Source: Enterococcus larvae (GTDB lineage: Bacteria > Bacillota > Bacilli > Lactobacillales > Enterococcaceae). From it: a stretch of 64,000 nt of DNA. Each line of letters begins with the position of its first letter. Within the stretch, counting starts at the first letter, position 1. The stretch covers positions 496,001 to 560,000 of the forward strand of contig NZ_JAEDXU010000001.1 in assembly GCF_017830045.1 (NCBI RefSeq), written 5' to 3'. The notes beneath the pieces are model-generated. The model was not told the origin of the DNA. It saw nothing but the letters and a program-made list of their open reading frames with translations, and searched no databases. Of this stretch, positions 28,325 to 42,956 are shown piece by piece. A program made the translations under genes and the position numbers.

Positions 28325-28740
28325 CAATACTTCCTCCTCTAACTAGTGTGGTACATAATGACCGCTGAAACAGAGACACTTCTGTTACTGTACGGTTGTG
28401 ATAGATCGCTGCTGTAGATAGATTTTGGGATTATTCCATTTAGAAATCCTCAGATTACCTGCAAACCAGCCATTCATTATCCTTATTAAATACAAAAAAC
28501 AGCAACCGTAAAATCGATCCCCAAGAGTGAATCTACCCACTTTTCACTGTTTTTTAGAAAGATAACAACTTTCTTTCCATCTTACTTTTCATTATAGCAT
28601 AGAAAGTATTTTTCCATATCAAAATCCAATCTAAATATAAAAAGAGCTGCCGCATACCATGCAACAGCTCATACATTCAACAAATGATTATTCTAAACAT
28701 ATCTCTCCATGATTCTTGAAACTGAGGAGAACAGTAGGTA
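28325..28740. other. Non-coding interval holding the epuA terminator
   Basis: About 400 bp between epuA and the EIIA-like gene. Apart from the terminator at 28632-28670, a possible A-rich/T-rich hairpin at about 28494-28556 is seen; no gene. Confidence 0.45.
28632..28670 (-). terminator. Terminator of the murA-epuA transcript
   Basis: On the minus strand GAGCTG-TT-GCAT pairs with ATGC-GG-CAGCTC and is followed by TTTTTATA. Confidence 0.8.
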
Positions 28741-28917
28741 CTACTTGAAAAAGTCGAGAATATGAGTCCATACGTCCTTATTAAAGACATCCATAGGATT
28801 CCCGCCGCCTACTATCCCGTACCCAATCATTGTACCGGTAACAAACAAGATGAGAATCAATGAAATAACTACTAAAATTTTCAACAACGTCACTATTATA
28901 TAGCGTGTCGAACTCAT
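28741..28917 (-). CDS. epuA: EpuA-family small membrane protein
   Basis: A 58-residue gene starting ATG at 28917, 18 bp after the murA stop, with AGGAG 9 bp upstream. It has one transmembrane helix (IIVTLLKILVVISLILILF), then GYGIVGGGNPMDVF and a C-terminal WTHILDFF. This is the layout of the EpuA family (called DNA-directed RNA polymerase subunit beta by annotation transfer), found after murA in streptococci. Its function is not established; the RNA polymerase label is doubtful for a one-helix membrane protein. Confidence 0.85.
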   Translation of the reverse strand: MSSTRYIIVTLLKILVVISLILILFVTGTMIGYGIVGGGNPMDVFNKDVWTHILDFFK

Positions 28918-28934
28918 ATCTAACTACTCCTATC

Positions 28935-30233
28935 TTAGTGAACAGCTGAAGCTTTCTTTTCTTCAACAGCACTGTCATTCACACGCTCCACTTTTGCGCC
29001 TAAAGCCTGCAGCTTTTTATGGAACTCATAATAACCGCGATCCAGATACTCAAGATGAGAAACGCGCGTAACACCTTCAGCACGCAATCCCAAGAGAATC
29101 AATGCTGCAGCAGCTCTTAAATCTGTCGCATTGACAGCAGCTCCCTGAAGCTTCTTCCCGCCATTGATGATGGCAACATTACCATCGATTTGAACATCTG
29201 CATTCATATGCAGCATTTCTTCCAAATGCTGGAAGCGATTTTCAAATACTGTTTCTGTTACAACGCTTGATCCCTTTGCCAGAACCTGCATAGCAGTTAC
29301 CTGCGCCTGCATATCTGTCGGGAATCCCGGATGAGGTAATGTTTTAATATCCGTTGGTTTGATTTCTTTAGGACCAATTACACGGATTCCGTCTTCTTCT
29401 TCACGAACGATTGCGCCCATCTCAGTAAGCTTAGAGACTAATGGACGATTATGTTCAATAATAGCTTCTTCAATCAGAACATTTCCTTCTGTCATAGCAG
29501 CCGCAACCATAAAGGTTCCTGCTTCAATGCGGTCCTGTACAACAGAGTGTTCAACAGCATGCAGCTTATCTACACCTTCGATACGCATCATTTCCGTACC
29601 GGCACCATAGACATGCGCACCCATCTTATTCAGTACGTTAGCCAAATCAACGATTTCAGGTTCTCTAGCTACGTTTTCAATGATGGTTGTTCCTTTTGCT
29701 CGAACAGCAGCCATCATGATATTTTGAGTTGCACCAACACTAGGGAAGTCCAGGTAAATCGTGTTTCCCTTTAATTCCTTTGCAATCGCTTCGATATAGC
29801 CATTCTTTTGAATGATTTCAGCGCCTAAAGCTTGAAATCCCTTTAAATGAAGATCGATTGGACGTTTTCCAATTGCACAACCACCCGGCATTGCTACCTT
29901 GGCATGACCATTACGAGCCAATAAAGGCCCCATAACAACAATAGAAGCTCTCATCTGACTAACATACTCATAATTTGCTTCAATGCCTAATGGTTTTGTT
30001 GCATCGATCACTACAGTATTTTCTTCTTGATTAAAGTCAACATCCACATTTAAGTGTCTAATTACCTGATTCATTGTAAAAACATCTGAAAGAATTGGTA
30101 CATTTTTCAGTACAGTTGTTCCTTCATCTGCTAAGAGTGTTGCTGCTAAAATTGGTAACACAGCATTTTTGGCACCTTCTATTTTTACAGTTCCTTTTAA
30201 TTGGTTACCGCCATGAACAACGATCTGTTCCAT
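28935..30233 (-). CDS. murA: UDP-N-acetylglucosamine 1-carboxyvinyltransferase
   Basis: First committed step of peptidoglycan synthesis, adding enolpyruvate to UDP-GlcNAc; target of fosfomycin. The 432-residue protein has [12 protein letters not shown] near the N-terminus, the catalytic cysteine C119 in [13 protein letters not shown], and the typical end region [18 protein letters not shown]. The presence of Cys, not Asp, predicts ordinary fosfomycin sensitivity of this copy. It lies after the atp operon and DUF1146 gene, the usual Firmicute order. Confidence 0.97.
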   Translation of the reverse strand: MEQIVVHGGNQLKGTVKIEGAKNAVLPILAATLLADEGTTVLKNVPILSDVFTMNQVIRHLNVDVDFNQEENTVVIDATKPLGIEANYEYVSQMRASIVVMGPLLARNGHAKVAMPGGCAIGKRPIDLHLKGFQALGAEIIQKNGYIEAIAKELKGNTIYLDFPSVGATQNIMMAAVRAKGTTIIENVAREPEIVDLANVLNKMGAHVYGAGTEMMRIEGVDKLHAVEHSVVQDRIEAGTFMVAAAMTEGNVLIEEAIIEHNRPLVSKLTEMGAIVREEEDGIRVIGPKEIKPTDIKTLPHPGFPTDMQAQVTAMQVLAKGSSVVTETVFENRFQHLEEMLHMNADVQIDGNVAIINGGKKLQGAAVNATDLRAAAALILLGLRAEGVTRVSHLEYLDRGYYEFHKKLQALGAKVERVNDSAVEEKKASAVH

Positions 30234-30335
30234 TTCGTTCCCTCCAAAAATAAGAATAGGTTTTTCCTACTCAAAATCTTTTCCATTATACCACTATTTT
30301 TTATAAATTTGTATATTTTCTTTGTATTTTACCTC

Positions 30336-30572
30336 TTAAGGAAAAAACGACAGGAAAATATTCCGACATAAAGCTATAAATTCCAGAAAGAATGAGCTTG
30401 CTGTATAGCCCATAACGATTGCTATCAAAATCAGCAGAACACGCACCTGAGAGACATGCTGGGTCTTGAAAAACTGGTCGATTCTTATTGATTGAAGCGT
30501 CCAGAAGCTCAGATAAATAAACAGCACATGGGCGATGATCCGAATAAACGCATCCATTCCATAAAACTGCAT
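30336..30572 (-). CDS. DUF1146 (YwzB-like) small membrane protein
   Basis: A 78-residue protein (MQFYGMDAFIRIIAHVLFIY at its start) with two hydrophobic segments around WTLQSIRIDQFF, matching the DUF1146 family encoded between atpC and murA in Bacillus and relatives. I used the ATG at 30572, preceded by GGGGAG; upstream in-frame sequence has no family features. Function unknown. A palindrome shared with the pncB upstream region lies about 155 bp upstream. Confidence 0.82.
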   Translation of the reverse strand: MQFYGMDAFIRIIAHVLFIYLSFWTLQSIRIDQFFKTQHVSQVRVLLILIAIVMGYTASSFFLEFIALCRNIFLSFFP

Positions 30573-30725
30573 AGCCACTCCCCTTACTTTGTTGCAGAAA
30601 ACAACTGAAGATGTGCTGCATCTGCATTCCAATTTATGTACTTTCTCTTGTAGCCATTTCTCATTACTACTCTGTATTTCCCAAAGTAGAAAGCAAACAA
30701 AAAAATGATTACTTAATAAATCATA

Positions 30726-30740
30726 GTGATAGTGTATCAC
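30726..30740. promoter_or_regulatory. Perfect palindrome GTGATA-GTG-TATCAC
   Basis: A 15-bp dyad next to an A8/T8 run upstream of the DUF1146-murA-epuA genes. On the minus strand it includes TGATACACT, a possible extended -10. Its 11-bp core GATAGTGTATC recurs at 46206-46216 upstream of pncB, so it may be a regulator site. Confidence 0.45.
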
Positions 30741-30874
30741 AAAAAAAAGGAAAATTATAAGATTCGTACTCAAATTTTTCCTGCAATCCCCTGTATCAGT
30801 AACAAAAAAAATCCTTAAAGCAATAAATAAAACGCTGTATTTATCAACAAAAATCCTCTTTATGTAAATAGAAT

Positions 30875-30913
30875 GTGGTCAAAGTACCTTTATTTTACAG
30901 GCACCTTGACCAC
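30875..30913 (-). terminator. Terminator of the ATP synthase operon
   Basis: GTGGTCAA-GGTGCCT pairs with AGGTACTTTGACCAC on the minus strand, about 90 bp past the atpC stop, followed by ATTCTATTT. Confidence 0.75.
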
Positions 30914-31000
30914 TTTTAGCTGAATTATTAACGGGTAAAAATTCAACCTGTTATTTTTTTACATCAAAATTGACATTTTCAGCCTAATTTCATATAAAAA

Positions 31001-31426
31001 TCATGTATGCTTAGCTACATTGATCCGATTGATCGCTCTATGCAAAGCAACATTCGCCCGTTTCAGCGCATCGATATTTTCTTTTTCCTTCGCTTCTTGA
31101 ATCATCTTCTCTGCCCGCAATTTCGCACGCTCAGCTCTGGAAACGTCAATATCCCGTTCCCTTTCAGCACTATCGGCAATGATCGATACAATGTTGTCGC
31201 GAACCTCCATGATACCTCCGTTGACTGCAATCCAGTCTACGTGTGTATCAGCATCCGTACGCTTCACACGAACCTCATCGATTGCTAAAGGAACAATGAT
31301 CGGGGCATGCTTTGGCAAGATTCCAATCTCTCCATCCGTTGTTTTTGCAACAACGATTCTGGCATGGTGATCATAAACCAAACCATCAGGGGTCATCACA
31401 TTCACAGTTAATACATCTTCCATCAT
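31001..31426 (-). CDS. atpC: F1 ATP synthase epsilon subunit
   Basis: A 141-residue central-stalk subunit with an N-terminal beta-sandwich ([35 protein letters not shown]) and a C-terminal helical hairpin ([22 protein letters not shown]). Start at 31426 follows AGGAGG. Last gene of the operon. Confidence 0.96.
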   Translation of the reverse strand: MMEDVLTVNVMTPDGLVYDHHARIVVAKTTDGEIGILPKHAPIIVPLAIDEVRVKRTDADTHVDWIAVNGGIMEVRDNIVSIIADSAERERDIDVSRAERAKLRAEKMIQEAKEKENIDALKRANVALHRAINRINVAKHT

Positions 31427-31436
31427 GCTGCGCCTC

Positions 31437-32891
<1,455 letters not shown>

Positions 32892-33044
32892 CTAACAAAA
32901 ATGAACGTCAAACACAAACACCCGATAGATACTTCCATCATCTGTTTTGCTCCTCTATAAGCTGCAACAGAGATTCTAGACAAGCTCTTTCACTCAAAAG
33001 ATAGTTGTCTTTTTTTAGGTTTGACATTTCTTGTCACTGCCGAT

Positions 33045-33959
33045 TTATTCCAGTGCAGCTGCACCTGCAACGATCTCAGTGATTTCCTGTGTGATCGCAC
33101 CTTGTCGAGCACGGTTATAGGAAATCGTCAAATCGTTGATGATCGTCTTCGCATTATCAGTCGCTGTCTTCATCGCTGTCATTCCGGCAGCATGTTCTGC
33201 CGTTTTTGCATCAATGATTGCTCCATATATCAAGCTGTCAGCGTACTGCGGCAGCAGGTGATCCAGAATTGCTTCTTTCGATGGCTCCAGAATGTATTCC
33301 TGCTCATAGCCTGTATCCTCATCCGGGTCCAAATCAGAGATCGGAAGCATTTTTTCAACACGAAACTGACTGGTTAGTGAATTGATATGATGGTTGTAAC
33401 AAACATACAGTTCATCAAATACTTCACTGTCATACATCGCTGTAGCTGCTGAAACGATTTTTCGAACCTCATCAAATGAAGGCTGATCTGTCAAACCCCT
33501 CAGCTCATAAGCAATGTTGTATCCTCTTGTTTTGAAAAAATCTGCACCGACACTGCCGATCGCAATCAGAACATATTCCTCCTGATTCTCATGATCCTCT
33601 TCCAGCATCGTCATGGTCTGCTTTAAGATCGAGCTGTTATAGCCGCCAACCAAGCCTTTGTCTGATGTGATCACGATATACCCGGTTTTTTTGACGGGTC
33701 TTGTCGCCAGCATCGCATGGTAATCATTCAACTCAGGATAGTTGGGATCATCTGTCAGCTCTTCCAAATCCGTCAATTGCGACGCTACAAGGTGAGTAAC
33801 GATCGAGCGGATCTTTGCGGCATACTCCTGAAAGTTTTTCGAAGCAGCTTCTGATTTCGTCAATTTTGAAGCTGAGACCATCTGCATTGCTTTAGTGATC
33901 TGGCTGGTTTTTTTCGTTGAAGCAATACGTTGTTTGATTTCATTCAATGAAGCGCCCAT
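33045..33959 (-). CDS. atpG: F1 ATP synthase gamma subunit
   Basis: Rotor shaft of 304 residues beginning [26 protein letters not shown] with the long N-terminal coil and ending with the matching C-terminal helix ([22 protein letters not shown] region). The ATG two codons upstream is too close to the AGAGGTG site, so 33959 is preferred. Confidence 0.97.
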   Translation of the reverse strand: MGASLNEIKQRIASTKKTSQITKAMQMVSASKLTKSEAASKNFQEYAAKIRSIVTHLVASQLTDLEELTDDPNYPELNDYHAMLATRPVKKTGYIVITSDKGLVGGYNSSILKQTMTMLEEDHENQEEYVLIAIGSVGADFFKTRGYNIAYELRGLTDQPSFDEVRKIVSAATAMYDSEVFDELYVCYNHHINSLTSQFRVEKMLPISDLDPDEDTGYEQEYILEPSKEAILDHLLPQYADSLIYGAIIDAKTAEHAAGMTAMKTATDNAKTIINDLTISYNRARQGAITQEITEIVAGAAALE

Positions 33960-33973
33960 TTCCATTCACCTCT

Positions 33974-35551
<1,578 letters not shown>

Positions 35552-35561
35552 CTACTAAAGT

Positions 35562-36104
35562 CTATCTTAATAGTTCTTCTTCTATATTCTTCAGTTGTTT
35601 TCTGATACTGCCGTCGACCACTTTGTAATTTGCGCCAATGATCGCACCGCCTAAAATCTTCGGTTCTATCAAGTTGATCAAGCTTGCTTCTTCATAACCA
35701 AACAGCTTAGCTGCCTTAGCTTCAATCTGCTGATGCTGATCCTTGTTCAACGGCACCGCAGTAACGACTGTTCCTAAAATAATACCCTTATGATCATCAT
35801 ATCTTCGTTCATATTCATCAATCATCAGCAGCATATCATTCATACGGCTGTAACTATGTACGACTTGAAGAAAATTCTCAACCGTACCTGTAAAGCCCTT
35901 AAGCAGCTGCTCCATGATCTCGTCTTTTTCATTTGGCTCCAATCGAGCATCGCTCAAAATATCACCGATCCCCGGAACCAGATGGTAAACCTCTCTTAGC
36001 TTCAGCAATTGCTGATAAATGTCATCGGCCTCCTGTTTTTCCAGCGCCAGTTCAAACAGAGCTTTTCCGTAACGTTTACCAACCATATATTTATCTAATT
36101 TCAT
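35562..36104 (-). CDS. atpH: F1 ATP synthase delta subunit
   Basis: Peripheral-stalk subunit of 180 residues linking F1 to the b subunits; family features are [12 protein letters not shown] near the start and [23 protein letters not shown] near the end. It overlaps the atpF stop by 14 bp. Confidence 0.95.
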   Translation of the reverse strand: MKLDKYMVGKRYGKALFELALEKQEADDIYQQLLKLREVYHLVPGIGDILSDARLEPNEKDEIMEQLLKGFTGTVENFLQVVHSYSRMNDMLLMIDEYERRYDDHKGIILGTVVTAVPLNKDQHQQIEAKAAKLFGYEEASLINLIEPKILGGAIIGANYKVVDGSIRKQLKNIEEELLR

Positions 36105-36618
36105 CGACTTTACCTAACCCGTCAATATAAGAATTGATCAGCGCTTCATGCGCGTCCGGCGTCAATTCTTTTGTTAATATTTTCTCTGCAATCTGGATAG
36201 ATAATGCAGCCACATCATCCTTGATTTCTGCCATTGCCTTATCATGCTCTTGAGAAATATCAGCTGTTGCTTTCTCTTTCAGCCGAGATACTTCTTCTGT
36301 TGTTTCAACTAGAGCTTTTTTACGGTTTTCGTCTCCGCTTTCTTTAGCACTCTTGATGATCTCAGCAGCTTCTGATTTAGAAGCAAGCAGTTTTTCTTGG
36401 CGCTGTTTCTCCATTTTTGCAGCAGCGATTCGCGACTGCTCTGCAGAATCCAAGTCATTTGCGATTTTATCTTCACGTTGTTTTAAAACATCAGTGATTG
36501 CACCCCATGCAAATTTTTTGATCAGAAGCATCAAAATCAAAAATGCACCGGTCACAACGATGATCGTTCCTAATGTTGTGCTGGGAGTTGCTTCACCTAA
36601 AACGAGATTCGTAAGCAT
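36091..36618 (-). CDS. atpF: F0 ATP synthase b subunit
   Basis: A 175-residue peripheral stalk protein with one N-terminal membrane helix ([24 protein letters not shown]) and a long charged coiled coil. The ATG at 36618 follows AAGGAAGG by 9 bp; the longer upstream reading lacks a site. Confidence 0.95.
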   Translation of the reverse strand: MLTNLVLGEATPSTTLGTIIVVTGAFLILMLLIKKFAWGAITDVLKQREDKIANDLDSAEQSRIAAAKMEKQRQEKLLASKSEAAEIIKSAKESGDENRKKALVETTEEVSRLKEKATADISQEHDKAMAEIKDDVAALSIQIAEKILTKELTPDAHEALINSYIDGLGKVDEIR

Positions 36619-36764
36619 GAAGTTTCGCCTTCCTTTCCCCTGTACTCTCAACAAGATACTCCAACTGTTCGTTCATATTCTGTCGATCGTTTAGTATTTT
36701 ACGTAAAATAGAAGAAAGCAGTGACGATAGTTTTCACCAAAAGCGCCCTGCCTTCCAAAGTAAA

Positions 36765-36989
<225 letters not shown>

Positions 36990-37035
36990 CTATTCCTCCT
37001 AAGAACTTGATTAATTAAATTTTTTCTCTGTTAAT

Positions 37036-37791
<756 letters not shown>

Positions 37792-37816
37792 TTAAAGTTG
37801 TTTTCAACCACAACGT

Positions 37817-37845
37817 ATAATACCACCAACGAATCCGAATTACAA
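37817..37845 (-). promoter_or_regulatory. Candidate atp operon promoter
   Basis: -35 TTGTAA (37845-37840) and -10 TATTAT (37822-37817) with a 17-bp spacer on the minus strand, about 65 bp before atpB. Confidence 0.55.
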
Positions 37846-38310
37846 AACATTTTCATGAAAATTTGACACTTTTTCTAATCTGACAAAAAAACCATGTCAT
37901 TTTTCTTTCATACGGAAGGTTGAATGGCTGAAAAAACAGCTGCGATCAATGTTTTTATAAAAACGATGATGACTCATCAGTTTCCATTACACTCTAACAA
38001 ATTTTGCGAGGAATATAAAGCAAAGAACCCAAATATGCGAAAAAGAATATATAACAAAATAAAAATGATTTCCGGCACAGAATTTTCTTCAAAATCCACA
38101 TGAAAAATTTCTGAAAAACACAGAAAATCATTATCATTTGTGAAAATCAAAAATATAACTTATATTCTGCAAAAAACGATTCCCATCAATAAGCAGAATA
38201 TTCAAAATGTATGCACTTTCATTTTACCATTATAACGGATTTCGAACTACTTTTATGATTGTTTGTTCTTCGGCTATCAGTACGCATACGAATGACTCAA
38301 TGTAAAATAG

Positions 38311-38344
38311 AAAGAGAAAAGCAGTATTTAGTCTACTTTTCTCT
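38311..38344 (-). terminator. Perfect 10-bp hairpin, unassigned transcript
   Basis: AAGAGAAAAG and CTTTTCTCTT separated by 14 bases; on the minus strand TTTCTATTTT follows. No gene ends here, so it could terminate a small RNA from 38346-38590. Confidence 0.4.
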
Positions 38345-38583
38345 TAGATTTATTATGTATTTCAATAGTCGGCCACTATTCCTACGAAAGTATAAGAGAT
38401 CCTTAGTCGTTCTTTTGTTGATAATTAAGTTCTAGTGACGAATCGCCTTCTAACTCTGGAACAGCACGATATTTTTCTCTTAAGCTCCTTTGTTTTCCCT
38501 TATCGGAATAACTCAATATCAATAGGATTTAGCTAAGACAACTTATAGTAAATATGGATGTATTAATTGTTATAGAAATCGTA

Positions 38584-38645
38584 TACAAAAAAAATTGATA
38601 AAGGCAGTCATTTACCCATGAGTAAATGACTGCCTTTATCAATTT
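38584..38645 (-). terminator. Very strong terminator of the est-rnr-smpB operon
   Basis: A 24-bp perfect stem (arms 38592-38615 and 38622-38645, loop CCATGA), followed on the minus strand by eight T. It lies about 63 bp past the smpB stop. Confidence 0.93.
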
Positions 38646-38708
38646 ATATCTGCTCATTTCAACGTAAATGAAGCTTAGTAAACATGTGTTTTTCTAAACC
38701 TTTTACTC

Positions 38709-39173
38709 TTACCTTGCTCTGTTCTTCAATGTACGGCTGATTTGACGATCGACTTCTTTTCGTTTCAGGTCTTCTCTCTTGTCGTACTGCTTCTTCCCTT
38801 TAGCAAGACCAATCAATACCTTTGCAAAACCATCTTTAATGTAGACCTTCAATGGTACTAAGGTAACACCAGTGTTCTTTGTTTCACCGATCAGGCGACT
38901 GATTTGTCTTTTGTGAAGCAGCAGCTTTCTTGTTCGCAGTGGGTCATGATTAAAAATATTCCCCTGCTCGTATGGACTGATATGAACATTGTACAGATAT
39001 GCTTCGCCGTTTCTGATTCGAGCAAAGCCATCCTTCAAGTTGATCCGTCCATTACGAATCGACTTGATTTCTGTTCCCTGTAATACAATCCCCGCTTCTA
39101 TCGTATCGATGATCGTATAATCATGCCGTGCCTTTCTATTTTGGGCAACTAAATTCCCTTCCCCTTTTGGCAT
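38709..39173 (-). CDS. smpB: SsrA-binding protein SmpB
   Basis: Partner of tmRNA in ribosome rescue, 154 residues. Visible family parts are [27 protein letters not shown] (read as two blocks), [10 protein letters not shown] and the basic tail [21 protein letters not shown]. The ATG at 39173 follows GGAGG by 8 bp. Downstream of rnr, as in Bacillus. Confidence 0.96.
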   Translation of the reverse strand: MPKGEGNLVAQNRKARHDYTIIDTIEAGIVLQGTEIKSIRNGRINLKDGFARIRNGEAYLYNVHISPYEQGNIFNHDPLRTRKLLLHKRQISRLIGETKNTGVTLVPLKVYIKDGFAKVLIGLAKGKKQYDKREDLKRKEVDRQISRTLKNRAR

Positions 39174-39188
39174 CACAAATTCCTCCGA

Positions 39189-41576
39189 TTACAGTTTTTT
39201 CTTTTTCTTATTTTTTGTTTTTTTCTTTTTGGAAACTTCTTTATAAAACGGTTTTTTCCCGCCTTTTTTATTGGGCGCTTTGCCAGCTTTAGGCGAAGAT
39301 GATTTTTTCTTTTCCTGTTGTTGGCTAGGCTTTGCTTTCCCCTTGTCTTGTCTTTTACGACTCTTTCGGTTGTTTCCGCGATTAGAGCGTTGAATCTCTA
39401 TTCTTTCCAGTTCTTCTGCTTCAATCAATTCAAAATCGATCTCTCTAGTTTCAGGGTCTGATTTTTCAACTCGGATCTTCACTTTCTGCCCGATTTTCAA
39501 TGTCAGACCTGTACGTTCACCGACTAATGCAAGATGATTTTCAATAAAATGGAAATAATCCTGCTTCAAATTATTGATATGAATCAAGCCCTCGATGGTA
39601 TTTGGCAGCTCAACGAATATTCCAAACTTCGTAACAGAGCTGATGATTCCATCATATTCTTCGCCAATCTTGTCAGCCATAAACTCAGCTTTCTTCATAC
39701 TGTCGACTTCTCGCTCCGTCTCTACTGCTCGACGTTCCATTTTTGAACTGTGATCCGCAATATCCGGCAGTAAGCCGTTCCATTTTTCCTGCATTGCTTC
39801 TGATCGATCATTCTCATAGTTACGGATCAAACGGTGGACAATCAAGTCTGGATATCGACGGATCGGTGAAGTAAAGTGAGTATAGTATTCAGCCGCCAGA
39901 CCATAATGTCCATAGTTATCTTCAGAATAGCGAGCCTGCTGCATACTGCGTAATAGCATCGTGTTGATAACAGCTTCTTCCGGCTTTCCATCTATTTGAG
40001 TCAGAACACGCTGTAAATCCTTAGGTGTGATATCTGCCTTTGTTCCTTTGACCAAGATTCCCAGCATTGCTGCAAAATCAAAGAAGCGCTGCATTTTTTC
40101 TTCTTTTGGCTGTTCATGGATTCTATAGATGAATGGCAGCTTCAAATCCGTAAAATGCTTTGCAACAGTTTCATTCGCAGCTAACATGAAGGATTCGATC
40201 AGTCGCTCACCAACTCCACGTGTCCGCATCAAAATATCCTGTGGATGTCCTTCTCCATCAACCAGCACTTTCGCTTCACGATCTTCAAATGAAATCGCTC
40301 CGCGATGCTCTCTCATTTTTTCTAAAATGCCGTGAAGCTCAGCCATTTCCTGAAACATGGGAACCAGTTCTTTATAGCGCTCCAGCGTTTCCGGATTCTG
40401 TTCCTCTAGAATTTCATTTACAGCTGTATAAGTCATTCGCTCAGTCGTTTGGATCACACTTTGAAAAATTTCATGATTCAGCACGATTCCTTCAGGTGAG
40501 ATTTCCATTTCACAGCTCATCGTCAAACGAGGAACTTTCGGGTTCAATGAGCAGATACCATTAGATAAGCGTTGCGGCAGCATCGGAATTACTCGGTCAG
40601 TTAAATAGACACTCGTTCCACGTTCATAGGCTTCTCTATTCATTTGGCTTTCCTCTGTGACATAGTAGGAAACATCTGCAATATGCACGCCTAAAAAGTA
40701 GTTGCCGTTTTTCAACTTCTGAACAGTGACTGCATCATCCAGATCTTTGGCATCTTCGCCATCGATCGTGACAATGATTGATTCTCTTAAATCTCTGCGT
40801 CCCTTCAGATCGCTTTCTGAAATCGTATCAGGTACTTGGTCTGCTTCTTCCATGACATCATCAGGAAAAACGGTTGGAATACCATGTGCCACAATGATTG
40901 ACATGATATCCATGCCCGGATCATTTTTATGCCCAACTACTTTTTTGACTAACCCCTCCAAGCTCTTGGCATAGCCCTGCTCAGGGTAATGTGTAACTTC
41001 AGCGATCACAATGCTTCCATCTACTGGTTTGATACCATCAGATGCAATAAATACAGTCAGCCCAGAAAGCTTCTTGTCCTTTGGAAGAACATAGCCGCAC
41101 AAATCTGTCTCAGCGATTTCTTCCTCATTGTAAGCAGTAAACTCACCGACAACCTGTGTAATCGCACGCTCTTTGACCTCTAAAACCTTACCTTCTGCCA
41201 CACGGTCAGAAAACGGGTCACCTGGTTGTAGAATATCGATCAATACTGTATCACCATTCATGGCATAATTAGTATTTTCTTTTGAAATATAGACATCCGG
41301 TTCCTCTTCATCAATTGTGACAAACCCAAAGCCTCTTTCATTTCCACGGAAAATCCCTTCTACTGAAACATTGGTTTCAACTAGTTTGATTTTTCCTTTT
41401 TTCGTGAACTCGATAAGTCCTTCTCGTTCAAGAGCAGCCGCTGTCTGCACCAGAAGCTTGAAATCTGCGCTTTTTTGCAGCTTTAGTCCTTCTGCCAGCT
41501 CTTCCATTGAAAAGCTCTTCTTTTTTTGATCCTTCATATAAGAAAGGATTGTTTCTTTAATTGTTTGTTTCGTCAT
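39189..41576 (-). CDS. rnr: Ribonuclease R
   Basis: 3'-5' exoribonuclease able to degrade structured RNA, acting with SmpB/tmRNA. The 795-residue protein has an N-terminal winged-helix part (about 1-65), cold-shock-like domains, the RNB catalytic domain with TIDGEDAKDLDDAVTV (near 265-280), an S1 domain (about 625-710) and a very basic tail (KKKKTKNKKKKKL). Its ATG overlaps the esterase stop by one base. Confidence 0.97.
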   Translation of the reverse strand: MTKQTIKETILSYMKDQKKKSFSMEELAEGLKLQKSADFKLLVQTAAALEREGLIEFTKKGKIKLVETNVSVEGIFRGNERGFGFVTIDEEEPDVYISKENTNYAMNGDTVLIDILQPGDPFSDRVAEGKVLEVKERAITQVVGEFTAYNEEEIAETDLCGYVLPKDKKLSGLTVFIASDGIKPVDGSIVIAEVTHYPEQGYAKSLEGLVKKVVGHKNDPGMDIMSIIVAHGIPTVFPDDVMEEADQVPDTISESDLKGRRDLRESIIVTIDGEDAKDLDDAVTVQKLKNGNYFLGVHIADVSYYVTEESQMNREAYERGTSVYLTDRVIPMLPQRLSNGICSLNPKVPRLTMSCEMEISPEGIVLNHEIFQSVIQTTERMTYTAVNEILEEQNPETLERYKELVPMFQEMAELHGILEKMREHRGAISFEDREAKVLVDGEGHPQDILMRTRGVGERLIESFMLAANETVAKHFTDLKLPFIYRIHEQPKEEKMQRFFDFAAMLGILVKGTKADITPKDLQRVLTQIDGKPEEAVINTMLLRSMQQARYSEDNYGHYGLAAEYYTHFTSPIRRYPDLIVHRLIRNYENDRSEAMQEKWNGLLPDIADHSSKMERRAVETEREVDSMKKAEFMADKIGEEYDGIISSVTKFGIFVELPNTIEGLIHINNLKQDYFHFIENHLALVGERTGLTLKIGQKVKIRVEKSDPETREIDFELIEAEELERIEIQRSNRGNNRKSRKRQDKGKAKPSQQQEKKKSSSPKAGKAPNKKGGKKPFYKEVSKKKKTKNKKKKKL

Positions 41577-42340
41577 TATATCTCCTCATTCCAAAGCAGA
41601 GTGTCCAGATAATTGGCTACGTCCTGCTCCAGTTCTTTATGTTCCGGTCCGACAGTCAGCACATGGCCGCTGTTTGGATACCAGTTAAATGTAATCTTCG
41701 TATGTGTTAGTCCCTCGATCGTCTGAAATACACCTGTTGCGTCGATCATCTCATCTTTCCCCGCCTGTGCAGCAAAGACAGGTGTTGTGATTTTTTTCAA
41801 ATCAGCAGCAGTTTTTGCAGCGTAGTTCTCAATCTGCTGCAACTGTTGAATGGATTGTTCCTTGACTTTTACCATTCGATCAGCAAGCTCTGTCTCGTTT
41901 ATTTCAGCTGTCCGCAAAACAGTTTCTGCATAAACTGCAAAATTTTCCGGTACCTTATTTTTTACTGGAAAAATCGGTGAGCAAAAGAAGCCGCCGCCAA
42001 TGATTGCTTCCTCTCCTCTTGTCAGTAGATTCATTGCGAAAATACCACCCATAGATAAACCCAATACTGCGATTTTCTTGTAGCCTCGATTCTTCAGAAA
42101 GTCTACTGCCTCTTGTGCATCCTGCTCCCATTGTGTAGCTGTTTCGCTTAAAATATCCTCCGGTGAAAGCGTCGCATGTCCGGAAAAAATAGGTGTATAC
42201 ACCGTGTAATTTTTCTTTTCTAAAAAACGACACATCATTCGTACATCGTTGCTGCTGCCGGAATATGCATGGAATAATATAACGGCTCTTTCTCCGTGCT
42301 CAACAAACAATGGTTCCGGTAGTTTGATTTTTCTTTTCAC
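41576..42340 (-). CDS. est: Carboxylesterase (Est30/YvaK type)
   Basis: A 254-residue alpha/beta hydrolase: nucleophile elbow GLSMGG (Ser near 95), acid in [10 protein letters not shown] (near 199) and histidine in NSGHVLT (near 228). Conserved position before rnr in Firmicutes. Natural substrate unknown. RBS is weak but the start at 42340 fits the family. Confidence 0.9.
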   Translation of the reverse strand: MKRKIKLPEPLFVEHGERAVILFHAYSGSSNDVRMMCRFLEKKNYTVYTPIFSGHATLSPEDILSETATQWEQDAQEAVDFLKNRGYKKIAVLGLSMGGIFAMNLLTRGEEAIIGGGFFCSPIFPVKNKVPENFAVYAETVLRTAEINETELADRMVKVKEQSIQQLQQIENYAAKTAADLKKITTPVFAAQAGKDEMIDATGVFQTIEGLTHTKITFNWYPNSGHVLTVGPEHKELEQDVANYLDTLLWNEEI

Positions 42341-42411
42341 TGTCTTTCACCTCCACTTCATTTTATCACATTCTCATTATAATACCTTATGAAAGACGAG
42401 ACGGGAAATGC

Positions 42412-42458
42412 AAACAAAAAAAGTCTGAAACGATTCTGTAATGAATACGTCCAGACTT
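42412..42458 (-). terminator. Terminator of secG
   Basis: AAGTCTG and CAGACTT arms, followed on the minus strand by a T7 run. It separates secG from the esterase-rnr-smpB genes. Confidence 0.85.
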
Positions 42459-42562
42459 AAAAATCAAAAAACATCCTCTATGTATCCTATACAAATCATC
42501 AAAAAGAAACTTTAGCTGGTAATCGACGAAATATGGATATACATAGATTGCTTTTTCTACGC

Positions 42563-42799
42563 TTATTTAGATGACAGGATCGTTAAAACGAACAGTAAAA
42601 TCATCCAAACAGCACCAATAACTGTAGTTGCTCGCTGCATCACTGCTTCAAAACCACGAGCTTTTTGTTTACCGAAAAGCTTATCAGCACCGCCTGTAAA
42701 AGCACTTGCTGCACTATTTTGTTTACTTGGCTGCATTAAAATTGAGATTACCATAACCACAGAAAGAATGATTACAGTCGTTAAAATTAAATTATACAT
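42563..42799 (-). CDS. secG: Preprotein translocase subunit SecG
   Basis: A 78-residue membrane protein with two hydrophobic helices (LILTTVIILSVVMVISILMQ and VIGAVWMILLFVLTILS) joined by the conserved SAASAFTGGADKLFGKQKARGFE loop. Part of the SecYEG channel. Located upstream of the est-rnr-smpB operon but ended by its own terminator. Confidence 0.95.
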   Translation of the reverse strand: MYNLILTTVIILSVVMVISILMQPSKQNSAASAFTGGADKLFGKQKARGFEAVMQRATTVIGAVWMILLFVLTILSSK

Positions 42800-42956
42800 C
42801 TATCCAGACTCCCTTATTTACAAATTACATCTATTATACTTTAGCATATTCTAAAGCGAATTACTAGTTGTAATTTACTTTTTACTAAGATCAGAAATGA
42901 GTGAATGATCGTAAAAATTTTGATTACTAAAATAATTAAAAGCTATATAGTTTTAC

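Larger units (their letters stand above)
30573..31000. other. Interval between atpC and the DUF1146 gene
   Basis: It contains the atpC terminator (30875-30913) and the 15-bp palindrome at 30726-30740; a weak hairpin followed by T7 lies near 30927-30957. No gene is supported; open frames on the minus strand are extensions of the DUF1146 gene. Confidence 0.5.

Noticed and set aside
30301-30773. Longer minus-strand frames covering the DUF1146 gene
   Set aside because: The upstream parts have no family features; the ATG at 30572 has the only good ribosome site.
38122-38136. Functional Fur box
   Set aside because: A 13 of 15 match, but in a very AT-rich region with no gene promoter beside it; kept only as a note.
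38300-38700. ssrA (tmRNA) expected downstream of smpB
   Set aside because: No conserved tmRNA ends, no tag-coding stretch and no CCA-ending acceptor stem; the sequence is AT-rich filler plus the smpB terminator.
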